Shown one piece after another: positions 12,279 through 21,950 of a stretch of 64,000 nt of DNA. The position numbers were made by a program, and so were the translations under genes. The notes below the pieces were generated by a model. It searched no databases and was not told where the DNA came from. It saw only the letters and a list, made by a program, of their open reading frames with translations. Source of the DNA: Schizophyllum amplum (taxonomy: Eukaryota; Basidiomycota; Agaricomycetes; Agaricales; Schizophyllaceae); NCBI GenBank assembly GCA_007026445.1, contig VDMD01000053.1, positions 124,001 through 188,000 on the forward strand. The letters run 5' to 3'. How positions within the stretch are numbered: the first letter of the stretch is position 1; each line of letters opens with the position of its first letter.

Positions 12279-13867
12279 CTATCTACATACAACTTTGTGA
12301 ACTACGAGATCTCGACGTGCCAACGTCAAGAGGGGGGCGAGTGCATGTCGCGGAGGGGGGCGGCAAGCGGTCGCCTCCACCTCCACCTCCACCATGCGCA
12401 CGCCGAGCGCGGCTATCGCGCGCATAGGGTACGTCCTCCGGCCTCTTTGCCTGCGCGTCGTCCCGCGAATAGGGCGCACATCCGGCGGATGCAAAGCGCC
12501 GAACTCATCGACGACCGAGCTTGCGCGTGAGTCGACGGAGCCTCGCGAGCGATAGGCGGCGTACTGCCCGCCGGACGCGCGGCTGTCGACGGAGTCCCTC
12601 GGTCGGCCGTCGAACTGCCCGGCCGACGCGCGGCTCGCGTTGCTGTCGACGGATCCCCTCGCACGGTACCACCCTTGATCGATAGAACCGCGGTACGAGT
12701 TGCGCGTGCCCCGGGATGAAATGCTGCGGAAACACGCGTTAGCAATGTGGTCTGCCTCATGTTATAGGGCCCGCGTGATGTGGGCGAGGAGGCGAACGAG
12801 CTGGACCCCCGTGCTTCGCTGCTGCATCAAAAGCCCGGGCACTCACCTATCGAACGGCGTGTAGTGGTACCGCGACTGATACCGATCCCCTACGTCCAGA
12901 GCCGACTCGTCGGTCGTGCGGGAGTCGAATGTGGCGACCGAGTAGGCGGGGGTAGGGGGTGCTTGGGAGCTTGAGGAGCGCCGGTAGTCGGAGGCACGAT
13001 GTTGGTAGTGGCTAGGGATTGGCGATGGCGTTGACGTGTAGAGCGAGTCGGAGGGTGGCTTTCCCGTGTATTCCAGAGGATAGTGAGATTCTGGCGGACT
13101 ATAGCCGGATCCCGATGGACCGTAGTCTGATTCCGGCGGGCTTGCGACGGGACGGTAAGGATCTGGATGGGGGACAGACGAGCCTGAGTTGCCCATGTCA
13201 GTGAGATGGTTCTGGGCAACCAAGAGATAGGTGACGCACCTGCACGGCCTGCCCCGATCATGTTCGTCCTACCCCCGCTCGTGTTCGTCGCAGCCCCCAT
13301 CACGTTCATGCCAGCCCCGATCATGTTCATGCCAGCGCCCACGCCCGCCATGCGGCCCGCCATGACGTCCAAGCTGGGCAAGTCAAAGGCGGCGACGGCG
13401 TCATCGTCGATATCCGACGAGTTCGAGTCGTTCGAGTCGTTCTCGTAGGCGTCCTCGTTGAGGAGCGGGCGGGACGGCATGTTGCGGGACGTTGATGTGG
13501 AGATGGTGTATGTGCCTGAGGCGCGCGGCTTGCCGTCGAGCAGCTCGGCCAGCGAGGGAAGCTGGAGGCGTTGGACCGCTGCATCATCGATATCGGATGA
13601 GCCCGAGTCGTCGTCGTCAAAGTCTTCGTACACGGTCGCGGGGGAGCGCTCGGAGATGCGGATAACATTGGGGGGAGCCGTGTTTGTGGTGCCGTTCTTG
13701 CGAGGTGGGGACACGCGCGTGAATGCAGTCTAAGCCAGGGTGGCGGGTCAGCCGAGCAACTGCAGTTCGTAGCGCCCGAGCCGTACCTGATAGCTGCTGC
13801 TCGCTGTGCTCTCGCCGTCGCTCTGTGCATCCACCCACTCCTCCTCGATTGCTGCTGCCGTCATCAT
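12279..13867 (-). CDS. Low-complexity protein of unknown function, four exons, intact copy
   Basis: The model is join of minus-strand exons 13867-13787, 13729-13240, 13183-12847 and 12723-12279, giving 450 residues. All phases agree, and the 56-nt intron between exons 2 and 3 has a CTGAC branch site. The protein starts MMTAAAIEEEW. It has two acidic Ser/Asp clusters (around DDDDSGSSDIDD), two similar LPSL motifs, a Gly-Ala-Met-Asn repeat, a Ser/Pro/Tyr-rich middle, and two to three RGSVDSRAS-like repeats near the C terminus. I recognise no catalytic domain, membrane segment or signal peptide. It is probably an intrinsically disordered, perhaps phosphorylated protein. The last ~70 residues are the least certain, because another frame there is also open. 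Confidence 0.7.
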
Positions 13868-14131
13868 GCGAGATAGGTGTTTCCGTTCGGTAACGTGTCC
13901 CTGTTCGTTGTCCCTGACTTCGAAGGAGCTACACCGATTGATCAAGCTGAGCCCTGAAATTGTAGATAAGTGGAAGCGAGAGAAGGGCGGCGGACATGCG
14001 ACGCGCACCGAACTGCACATCACGCAATATGTGGCGTGGTGTATGTGAGTTCTATTGTTCTTGCTGAGTCTGCTAACGACGAAGCGAAGACTGAGTACTG
14101 AGGACTTACGAAGCGCAAAGGACAAGTTCAA

Positions 14132-15114
14132 ACTTCAAAGACAATAGGCGAATGGAAGCAGAATACAACGAGTTCGTCCCAGATGCAACACGCGGTGGCC
14201 TAAGCGTATTTGGTTGCGGACGCCGCCACAAATACTGGCATCTAGACGCTGACAGTGACAGTCATCGTGTGCCTTCATTATGCGGCTGCCTTCGGACGAC
14301 TGCAGCCTTCGCATCTAGTAGTAGACGTCCCATTTTTTGATGTGTGATGAGACATCTCTAGACCGAGGATGACTAGGAGAAATCTTAAGATTCGGGCCGG
14401 CTTTGAATCTGTAAGGGGATGTGTGCACGACCTACTTCGGCAAGAGCCGAAGGCTCGACCTATATAGCAATCGTACGTACAGATACAAATAACATACTTT
14501 GATCTTATCCGTTTACGCTTGCAACGTCTGCTCGGTCGCTCCGCTCGCGCCCTTGCCAGGGATACGATGCCGCTTGCGCCGTACCGCACCCTTGCCAGGG
14601 ATAGGATGCCGCTCGCGCCGTACCGCGCCCTTGCCAGGGGCACGATGCCGCTCGCACCGTTCTGCGCCCGTGTCAGGGATACGAGCCCGCTCGCAACCGC
14701 ACTGCGCCCCGCCTTGGGTCTTAGCCGCTAGCAACGTACTGCTCGTGTCCATCGTACTTCGACGCTATGGAGGCTCTGCCTCGCGTCCCCCGCCGAGGCT
14801 CCGCCTCTGATCCCTTCCCCAGGGCTCCAGTCTATCCGTACGAGACCTTCCGGAACGGACGCTCTCACAGAATCCTCAGGCTTGGAAAACATACTGTATC
14901 GATCCCCCGTCAATCTGTGAGAAGAGTCTGACTTGTGAGACTACTGTATCGAGACTATCATGTGGGGCTTGATAATCCTTTGAAGGATGACGACTCCCTG
15001 CGCGTAGCACCTCTGCTGCAAAATGGTCGATTGCGAGACGAGTTTCTTCAATGGCTTGATAGCATCACAGCTTCACACAATTGGCTATAGCTTAGCGAAG
15101 ATGGCAGTTGTTTC
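14132..15114. other. Intergenic stretch with a minisatellite
   Basis: It lies between the 5' flank of the duplicated gene and the 3' end of the first BTB gene. Apart from the 39-bp repeat at 14550-14705 I see no gene, RNA or element here. Confidence 0.5.
14550..14705 (+). repeat. 39-bp tandem repeat, about four units
   Basis: Units of the form CTTGCCAGGGATAcGATGCC followed by GCTCGCGCCGTACCGCGCC repeat four times with a 39-bp period; the last unit is diverged and one base longer. The period is divisible by three, so one frame reads as a 13-residue repeat around LARDTMPLAPYR. No start, splice or flanking domain supports translation. Confidence 0.85.
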
Positions 15115-16194
15115 TTATGAATGCGCTACGAGAAAAGCCAGGGCTAGAAAGGGTTTTTCCCTGGGTAAGTATACCCGGCGTGCTGGCTCAGCGTCGACCT
15201 TCCCCAAGTCCTTGTTTTTCATCTTCTCCAGCTCATCCCATCCTTCGACCGCATATAATCCAGGAAGCGCGTCCCAGAACTGCTGACGGACGTCGTCGAA
15301 GCGGTCCAGGAATACCCTCGTGCAGTTCCTGCACAGCTTGCGCGAGTCGGTGCCCCGCAGCGGCTCGTCCTCTAAGATGGCAAGCATGTCGTACGAGCGA
15401 GTCGACATATCCCGACTATACTTTCTCATCAGGGAGGTGGCGCAGGATCGGTCAGCGGAAATACATTCCCTGGTCTGCCTCATCGAGGAGAAGGCCCTGT
15501 GGGTTCGAACCTCAAAGTCGGCGTCGTGGATGGAAATGACGTGACGAGTCCAAAGCTTGTGGTATCTCTCCCTCGCCGCCCACAGCTCCGCGCGCGATGC
15601 TATATCGGCGGTGTAATTCTCCGCCGGCGCTTGCATCCAACAGAGCGTGGCGAATGGCACAAGCCAGAGTACCTGACATTCACGGGCTACGGCCGCGACG
15701 ATCCGCGCGTTTCCTGGAGCGGGAAGTTGTTGACCCAACATATCAAAGTCCGTAAGGGTTGTGGGATACAGCAGCGCCAGCCGCTTCAGCATGCCGCGAC
15801 GAAGGGATGGCGCGTCGTACTTGTGACTGAACCGCAAAATTTCAGCGCACGGTATACCGCTGACTGGCTCAAAGCTAACAAGACAGTCAGTCATCGATGA
15901 ACGTTGATCGGTCCTCGTGAGTACATCGCACCTAGGATCGTATATCGCACGCAAAAACATCTCAACCTCCTGGGGATCGTCTTGTAGCGTCAGCAACGGG
16001 CACCCTTCGTACGTCTCCGCATCTGCCGCCAGAGGCATGCTCAAGATATCTCCGAACGCCTTCGCATGATAACCGAGCTGCGAGGGCGACACGCGAAAGA
16101 GGCGGGTGCCAGCCTTGATAACGAGGGGGTCGCTGTCGAACCAAAGTCCTTCAACTTTGGTTAGTCCCGCGTCGGACGGTGGTGAGTTGTCCAT
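15115..16194 (-). CDS. BTB/POZ domain protein
   Basis: Starting at the ATG at 16194 (MDNSPPSDAGLTKVEG), the N-terminal ~110 residues match the BTB fold as found in Agaricomycetes: a hydrophobic strand FDSDPLVIKAGTRLFRV, then LTLQDDPQEVEMFLRAIYDP. A 57-nt intron at 15931-15875, with a GACTGAC branch site, splits the domain and happens to be open in frame. Removing it gives 340 residues. The remainder is helical and Cys-rich near the end (CRNCTRVF). BTB proteins often recruit substrates to cullin-3 ligases or act in transcription; which applies here is unknown. The last ~20 codons could instead lie in a terminal intron starting at a GTATAC. A diverged tandem paralogue lies immediately upstream. 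Confidence 0.75.
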   Translation of the reverse strand: MDNSPPSDAGLTKVEGLWFDSDPLVIKAGTRLFRVSPSQLGYHAKAFGDILSMPLAADAETYEGCPLLTLQDDPQEVEMFLRAIYDPRCDVLTRTDQRSSMTDCLVSFEPVSGIPCAEILRFSHKYDAPSLRRGMLKRLALLYPTTLTDFDMLGQQLPAPGNARIVAAVARECQVLWLVPFATLCWMQAPAENYTADIASRAELWAARERYHKLWTRHVISIHDADFEVRTHRAFSSMRQTRECISADRSCATSLMRKYSRDMSTRSYDMLAILEDEPLRGTDSRKLCRNCTRVFLDRFDDVRQQFWDALPGLYAVEGWDELEKMKNKDLGKVDAEPARRVYLPREKPFLALAFLVAHS

Positions 16195-16536
16195 AGCGAT
16201 GAGCGTACGAAGCAACAGTAAACCTCGTGCAGGGCGCTGAGATCGATGGCCACGCCGCTGCCGCAATAACTGCGGATATGAGTTAAGTGGAGAGCACGAG
16301 ACGCGGCGCTTCTGCCGCGCAACGGCCACCTTGGATAGTACTCAGGAGCCATTGTCTCACGAAGATATGCAGTTCATGAGCTCAATTAGCGCAAAAACAT
16401 ACGTCTAGGAAGCATGGCTCGACGATATCAAGGGCCACAATGCTCGCATATTAGCAACAACAGATCATTCATGACCTAAGCAAGTGTTAGCATATGTACG
16501 ATGAGAGACGGGTGCGCGTAAGCTTTTAACTCACAT

Positions 16537-17620
16537 TCAAATAAGTATTAGGTCGTAATCCTGGTTCTCCTCCAAATCCTTCCGCATCTCGCGCTGGCAG
16601 CTCTCCCAGGAGCCTCCCGCAAAAATATCCATCAAAGAGTCCCAAAAGTGCCGTCGCAAAAGCTGATGCCGCCTCAAATATGAAGGGGCGCACGTATCGC
16701 AAAGCACGCGATGCACTGGCGGGACCTTCGTCAAGATGGCGCGGAGCTCGTAAGTGCGGCGATCGAAAGCCTCCTCTCTGTGATCCAACAAGGCCACCCG
16801 ACATACATCGGATGAGGCGCACCGTGCCATCGCCGGCACCGGCCAATACATGCGCCACACAAGATCTATCCACCACAGCTTGTACTCGTCCCACATCTTG
16901 ACCTCGTCGACGTGGGGGCGAAGTTTCGAACCGCCGGAGACGTTGCTAGCGCTCGCAGAGATGAGGACTAACCGAGCGGCGGGGACGAGCCATTTGGCAC
17001 CGACGGCCAGGGCTGCGTCTACGACGACGCGACTAGCTAATCTAGCGGCGCGGGCGTTGTAGGCGTTGTAATGAGCGGGATGATTGAGCTCGTCGTAGCG
17101 CGAAAGAGTCGTGGGGTACATGGGCGACAGACAGTAAAGTGCCTTCCGTCGCCAATACAACGCGCGATACCGATGGCTCATTTTGAGTATGCCTGCGTAG
17201 ATCCTGTACGATCGCGGGTCTGAAAGAGGGAGCGAGGGTAGGTTGTAAGCGAACTGGGATGACAATGAGCCTCACCGCACAGGTATGGAAGGCTGTAACT
17301 CACTTGGCGTCGAAGAGCGCGAGAAGAAATACCTCTACGTCCACGGGGGGATCGTTCAGTGTGATCAAAGGGTATCCATGGTATGTATCCGCGGTCCGCG
17401 AGCGCGGAACGCAGCCGAAAAGATCTGCAAATAACAGCGCCCGCTGACTGAGCTGAAGCTGAGGAACGCGAAAGCCGTAGTCCCCAGCACGGATCACGAT
17501 GCACGCGCCGTCGAGCCAGAGTCTGGCGATCTTTCGGAAACGTTGTTTTGCATGCGATTGCGATCTCGCGGAAGCAGGATCTGACGACAGCTTATGTGAC
17601 GATGGCGGAGGCGGAATCAT
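16537..17620 (-). CDS. BTB/POZ domain protein, tandem paralogue
   Basis: The first exon (17620 to about 17301) starts MIPPPPSSHKLSSD and carries the BTB segment, including LWLDGACIVIRAGDYGFRV and LITLNDPPVDVEVFLLALFDAK, which aligns with the neighbouring gene at 15115-16194. The rest reads from about 17260 to 16537 and matches its partner around YPTTLSRYD, KWLVPAARLVL, SYDMLAIL-like YELRAILTK and the Cys pair CDTCAPSYLRRH. The intron between the two parts begins at a GTGAGT near 17302, but I could not find an acceptor that keeps both frames, so either the junction or one base is wrong. An upstream ATG at 17707 is possible. Same likely role as its neighbour. Confidence 0.65.
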
Positions 17621-17707
17621 ACGGGAAATGTAGCAGAGGTCAAGAGGCGCCTGCAGGAGTCCACGAGGCCGCCGTCGATGAGAAGGCGGTAGATATCGTG
17701 ACTTCAT

Positions 17708-18265
17708 TGAATGCTAGCCGTGTTAGTGCCGCAAATAAGCGCCAAGGACAGCTGGCAGTCTCTGTGCTTCTATCCAGAATGTGAGGAAGCGCCGGCATAG
17801 CGTTAGCGGATAGATATCGCTGTGCGGACGTACAGAAAGTGCAGGGCTGTCGTAGTAGTTGGCTTCAATCAAACCCACCGGCATTTCCATGAGTGGTGGA
17901 CCAGCCGGCGATCGAGCCTGCAGTCATGCATGAGCATCCTTTGTATTTCAATGATCCTGGGAGAGTCGTGTTTCATGCGCAACGCGTCTGAGGACCGAAA
18001 ACGTTGTGACGGTTGGGACCAAGGTCAAAAAAGTCCAAAAAGGGATGCATAGACATGCGTCGGAGTCGGCCGGACCGTTCGGCCCGAAGACATACGGCGC
18101 TCCTCCCAAACTGAGCTTGTCTTTTGTTTCCCGCCATGTCCATCCTCCGGTCGTTAGGTTCTGTCATGGTTCGCCATACGTCGAAACTGCGCCCGCATTG
18201 ACACAAAACAGTGGACCAGGACAAGACCGCCGGACAATAAGACGCATCAGATGATCAGCCTGCTG
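17708..18265. other. Intergenic, promoter side of the 18409 gene
   Basis: No reading frame with recognisable content. It separates the 5' end of the second BTB gene from the TATA box at 18266, so it probably holds divergent promoter sequence. Confidence 0.5.
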
Positions 18266-18273
18266 TATAAAAG
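18266..18273 (+). promoter_or_regulatory. TATA box
   Basis: TATAAAAG lies 143 bp upstream of the ATG at 18409. A start site about 30 bp downstream would give a pyrimidine-rich leader of roughly 110 nt. It is the clearest core promoter in the window and supports the small gene that follows. Confidence 0.7.
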
Positions 18274-18408
18274 GGCCCTGGCACGGCTTCTCTGCTTATC
18301 GCACACGCCCATCTTCCAGGTCCTCACCTTTCGAGCCCAACAGCAGCATACTTCTTCTCGGTTGATTTCACTCTAAATACTACGCGAGCAATTCGAACGC
18401 GACCTACG

Positions 18409-18894
18409 ATGGACAGCGCTATGACTCCTCCCGTTGCGAACGGCCAACAGTCGACGAGTCTAAAGATCCGTATCCCTGCGCGCAAGGACTGGCCGAGCAA
18501 TCAGCCGCGCAAGGTGGCCGGCGGCTCGCGTGTGCAGCGCGCGATACAACGTACCGCAAGCGTACAGGACCCCGGGAATCATGAGCAGGTGCGTGTACTC
18601 ACTGCGCAGACATCGCTCGATCTGACCTAGACTCAGCCGCGCCACGAACCCCTCCAAACTGCGTCATCCCTCCCGTCCCTTCCATCCTCCGCTCCCCTCA
18701 ATCCATCCCCTCAGACGTATCCTTCGTCGTACCAGAACTCGGCTGCACCTGTCTGGGGATTCGGCTTCGCCTCGCCGACGCCATCATTTTCCTCTTCGGT
18801 GTCGAGCTATGGCGATTCCAGCTCCTCCGGAGGCCAACACTCTTACTCCACAGCTCTCGCCTCTGATGATGCGATGGACGTCGACATGGACTGA
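18409..18894 (+). CDS. Small Ser/Pro-rich protein of unknown function, two exons
   Basis: Exons 18409-18588 and 18631-18894 join in phase 0 across a 42-nt intron (GTGCGT..CTGACCTAG) to encode 147 residues. The N-terminal part is basic (KIRIPARKDWPSNQPRKVAG). The C-terminal part is rich in Ser, Pro, Tyr and Gln and ends in a short acidic tail, DDAMDVDMD. There is no signal peptide, membrane segment or recognised domain. A TATA box at the expected distance and the clean splice support expression. The composition suggests a disordered protein, perhaps nuclear. Confidence 0.65.
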
Positions 18895-19129
18895 GCCGTG
18901 CTTACATAGATCGAGCTGCAGAAGCGCTTCTCGTCGTACCCATGACCTGTCATCGCCGTACCATACCAGAGCTCCTGATACTCCTCGTACCACGAGTAGA
19001 TACTCTGTATGTAGCTCAATACCATCTCCACATGCTAAGTGAACTACGACGGTTCACTGTACGTCGAAAAGGAGCAGATGCAATTGTCTAATTCACCTGT
19101 GTGGGGTTTTCATCACTGACGCGGCGCCC

Positions 19130-20820
19130 CTACTCCGTAGAACCACTCTCCGTATCGGATTGGCGACGAGATGCCCTCCGAACTTTATGGGCCACGTCAT
19201 ACCATGCAGCTGAACTCTCCGGACTCTCGTGGGCATAGATGCAGCCCAGCGTCATAGCAGGAAAGATACTGGCCAGAAACCGCACTATGCCTTCCATATC
19301 TTCGCGGGGTGATATATCCTGCACGTCCAGCTGGACAGCTCGATCTTCAAGCACTTCGTGGTCCTCAAGCTGAATCGGTTCGGGTACCTGCCATAAGTCG
19401 AGCGGTATGCTGAGACTACTGAGCCCGGGGCAGCGAGTAGCGATGGGCACCAGTCCCGCGAGTGTCACGCACGACATGCCTCTTGTCGCGCGATTGGCAA
19501 AGCCGAGGGCCGTCAATCCCGGCCACATAGTGGTGAGAACATCCACCGCGCCATTGATGTCTGCGCCTTCGTGGTTGTAATAGACATTTATCGTCGAGAT
19601 ATTGGGGAAGGCGCGCAGGTCTGAGAAGAGCTTGCGAGGGGGGATATCGCCACCGCGGCCGGTCGTGACACGGAGCGTGGTGAGCGAGTTGCAGTCGACA
19701 CGGTCACGCAAGAGACGGAAGAAGCGTCTGGCTTCGTGTTGCCCGGCGTCCCGATTTCCTTCGTCGATTGAGTCTCTTGAACGCAAGTCGTAGTGCTGCA
19801 GTTCGTGCAGGCGCAATGGCTCCGAGGACATGACTTGCAAGACCTTGTAAGCATGGTCTAAACCATGCGTCTCTGATAGTCGGAGAGTGCGCAGCGCGCG
19901 AAACCCGGGCGCGGGCGCGGGTGCCTTGCTTGGGACGGGGCCAGGGAAGTAGAACAGGTGGAGCTCTTCGAGAAAGACGAGGTGTCGGAGGTGAGGGATC
20001 GCCTTGTAGTCTCTGCCGGGGGAGATAGACAGAGAGCGGATATGGGAGATGGGGGCGAAGACACCGAGAGTCTCGATAGGGATACAGGCGTAGTAGTCGT
20101 GAACCATCGCGAGAACGACGTCGGAGCCGTTATCGCTCGCTTGTACCTCGGTATTGACTCCGTCAAGGGTCGTCTCGGTCGCCCAGCCGATGTGCAAGGT
20201 GTGCACGTTAGGGAGGATGGGCCCCTTTTGAAGAGCGCAGCGCAAGAGACGTTCGTCAATCAGTGGGTGCACTTCTGGCTTATGATTCCGGTCCTTGAGC
20301 ACCTTAATCCGGGCGGCATAGCTGAGGAATCTGGAGTACTCGACGTCCGTCAGATAATCGTCAGGGCCTTGCAAGGTGAGAAGCTGCATTGCGCGTCAAT
20401 CAACACGGGAAAGGATAGGGCCATGTGAAAATTGCTCACCAGCCGGTTGACATGAACGCTGTACATGTATGGCATCCCGAACCTATTGTCGGCTGTGCGG
20501 ATAGGATGACACATCGTACGTTTGATGCGCTGCTCTTCGATGCGCGGGAGGATGCGGAAGAGATTCGTGATTGTGTTTTGCTTTTCCCACAGCACGTCGA
20601 GTGCGACGTCGCTGACGGCCCGATTGACCGTGGCAAGGCGGAGGAGGTCGGCACGGCCATCCTTGGTGGCAAGAAGAGTTCTGCAGACCTCGAGGAATAT
20701 GTCGTATACCGAGACGAAGAGCGACCCTATGGAGCTTTCTGACTTGAGCGGCGAGACGGTGTCACCAGTCGGTAACTGCTCCGGCAGAGCGGCCATGTCC
20801 GTCGTCGCGTCGCGCTGCAT
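19130..20820 (-). CDS. F-box-like/LRR protein, subfamily A (A3)
   Basis: Exons 20820-20440 and 20383-19130 join across a 56-nt phase-0 intron to give 544 residues. Residues ~38-85 hold the F-box-like helix bundle (VYDIFLEVCRTLL, then ATVNRAVSDVALDVLWEKQ). The C-terminal ~400 residues are divergent leucine-rich repeats (HIRSLSISPG, HLRHLVFLEELHL, FRALRTLRLSET, LVPIATRCPGLSSLSIPL). Family members usually bind Skp1 through the F-box and a substrate through the LRRs within an SCF ubiquitin ligase; that is an inference here. Intron position and architecture are shared by all family members in the window. Closest relative: 28477-30294. A 35-bp conserved block lies ~270 bp upstream. Confidence 0.85.
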
Positions 20821-21950
20821 AGCTCAAAATGCAGAGGATAGTTGCAGAGTATCGAAAGGCTTTATGCGCTCGATAGTGTAGAGGTTGTCGGAAGGGGGGG
20901 AGAACCAAGTCAGTTCGAGACGCCGATGAACGCCAGTGAGCGCTGAAGCGAAGGAGAAGAACTCAAGGTCCACTTTTATATGCAGCTGACAATGGCGGGC
21001 GGCGTGAGATTGCCTCGTGTCTGAGAACAAAGGACAGGTAATATTGACGGTGTTCAACGAACAAAGAAAACGATTGTCGATCACCTACAGGCCACGTCAG
21101 GTGATCAAAATCCCACGATCACGACGCGAGAAGTTGAACCTCGTGCGTTGCATATGCGTTGAACTTTCAGACGCGTTCCCGGCTTCGACTGATCGTGTGG
21201 CAATAGCGATAGTAACCTGAGGCATGGAATGAGGATGCTTCGTTGGCATCATAAGAGACGGCTATAAGAAGGCTACTATAGAGCCGGAGACAAGGCGAAC
21301 CATGGCAAATACAACAAAAGGATGAAGTGGCAGGACAACCAAGAAGGGTGAAAGCAAGAAAACCTACAAGCAAGGTACAGGTACAACACAGTAAGACGCG
21401 CAGGGTGATATACAAAAGCAAGAAAGCACGGAGGATACAAGGTACATACTTCAGACGAATCAGACGATAACTTAGCAAGAAATACATGGTAGAAGCATCC
21501 AAGAAAATCAACGATTGGTACCAGTAAGAGCCAGAGAGAGTGGAGAGTCCATGAGATCCGCGGAAGTAATGTGCCTGAGGTAGGGGATTGATGGTCTGCA
21601 GCGAATGAGCCATGAGGGCGCTTACGCCTACGCCTCATCGTTGTCGATGTCCTTGGCCTTATTTGCGTTTCGCCTGTAGCATCTGCGACGAATTGATAGT
21701 ATCAATATACGTCGACGTCGGGTCCGCGGGAGGACACTGCAGGACTTACATCTGACAAACCGTACTTGGCCCAAGATGACTAGAGTGGTAGCGGGGGCTC
21801 CCCAAATGAGTCTGCGTGCGCTTGCACTGAAGCGGCAAGTCAATAACGGTAAACAACAAAACACGAATAGAACGCTGCAAAAGGGAGCAAAGACTCACTT
21901 GTGCACACAAGCGTTCGCCGCGCTCATTTGTGAGGAAGTTTGTGACCTTT
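20821..21950. other. Intergenic between A3 and the coiled-coil gene
   Basis: It holds the A3 promoter with a conserved block at 21089-21123, and the 3' flank of the coiled-coil gene. A hydrophobic frame on the minus strand (21167-21638) has no start context or homologue I recognise; it could be an alternative 3' exon of the coiled-coil gene but is unsupported. Confidence 0.45.
21089..21123 (-). promoter_or_regulatory. Conserved 35-bp upstream block of A3
   Basis: The block begins AGGCCACGTCAGGTGATCA on the plus strand and matches 30515-30549 at 34 of 35 positions, although the surrounding promoter sequence is much less conserved. In both cases it sits 220-270 bp upstream of an F-box-like gene on the minus strand. 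It contains a TGACGTG half-site (read on the minus strand) and two TGATC/CGATC cores. Probably a transcription-factor site or cluster of sites. Confidence 0.55.

Larger units (their letters stand above)
9855..13900. repeat. Right copy of the ~4-kb direct duplication
   Basis: This is the second copy of the segment at 1-3990. The left boundary shown is only where the window's first base aligns; similarity may extend further left outside the window. Positions 9855-12760 are nearly identical to 1-2905, while 12780-13870 differ by scattered substitutions and small in-frame indels. The 5' flank of the gene (13870-14060) still resembles 3990-4165 but is much more diverged. No gag, pol or integrase reading frame lies between the two copies, so they are not convincing LTRs. 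Confidence 0.95.

Noticed and set aside
1..13900. The two 4-kb copies as long terminal repeats of a retrotransposon
   Set aside because: Between them there is no gag, protease, reverse transcriptase or integrase frame, and the copies contain a spliced gene and no primer-binding site or TG..CA ends that I can see.
14550..14705. A CRISPR array
   Set aside because: Contiguous 39-bp repeats without spacers, in a eukaryotic sequence; it is a minisatellite.
15490..15520. A GGTTCGAACC box as part of a tRNA gene
   Set aside because: It lies inside the BTB coding sequence and no acceptor stem or A box can be paired with it.
21167..21638. A hydrophobic 120-148-residue minus-strand membrane protein
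   Set aside because: Two frames overlap with equal hydrophobicity, there is no start context or splice support, and A/T-rich 3' flank sequence explains the Leu/Phe/Tyr bias.
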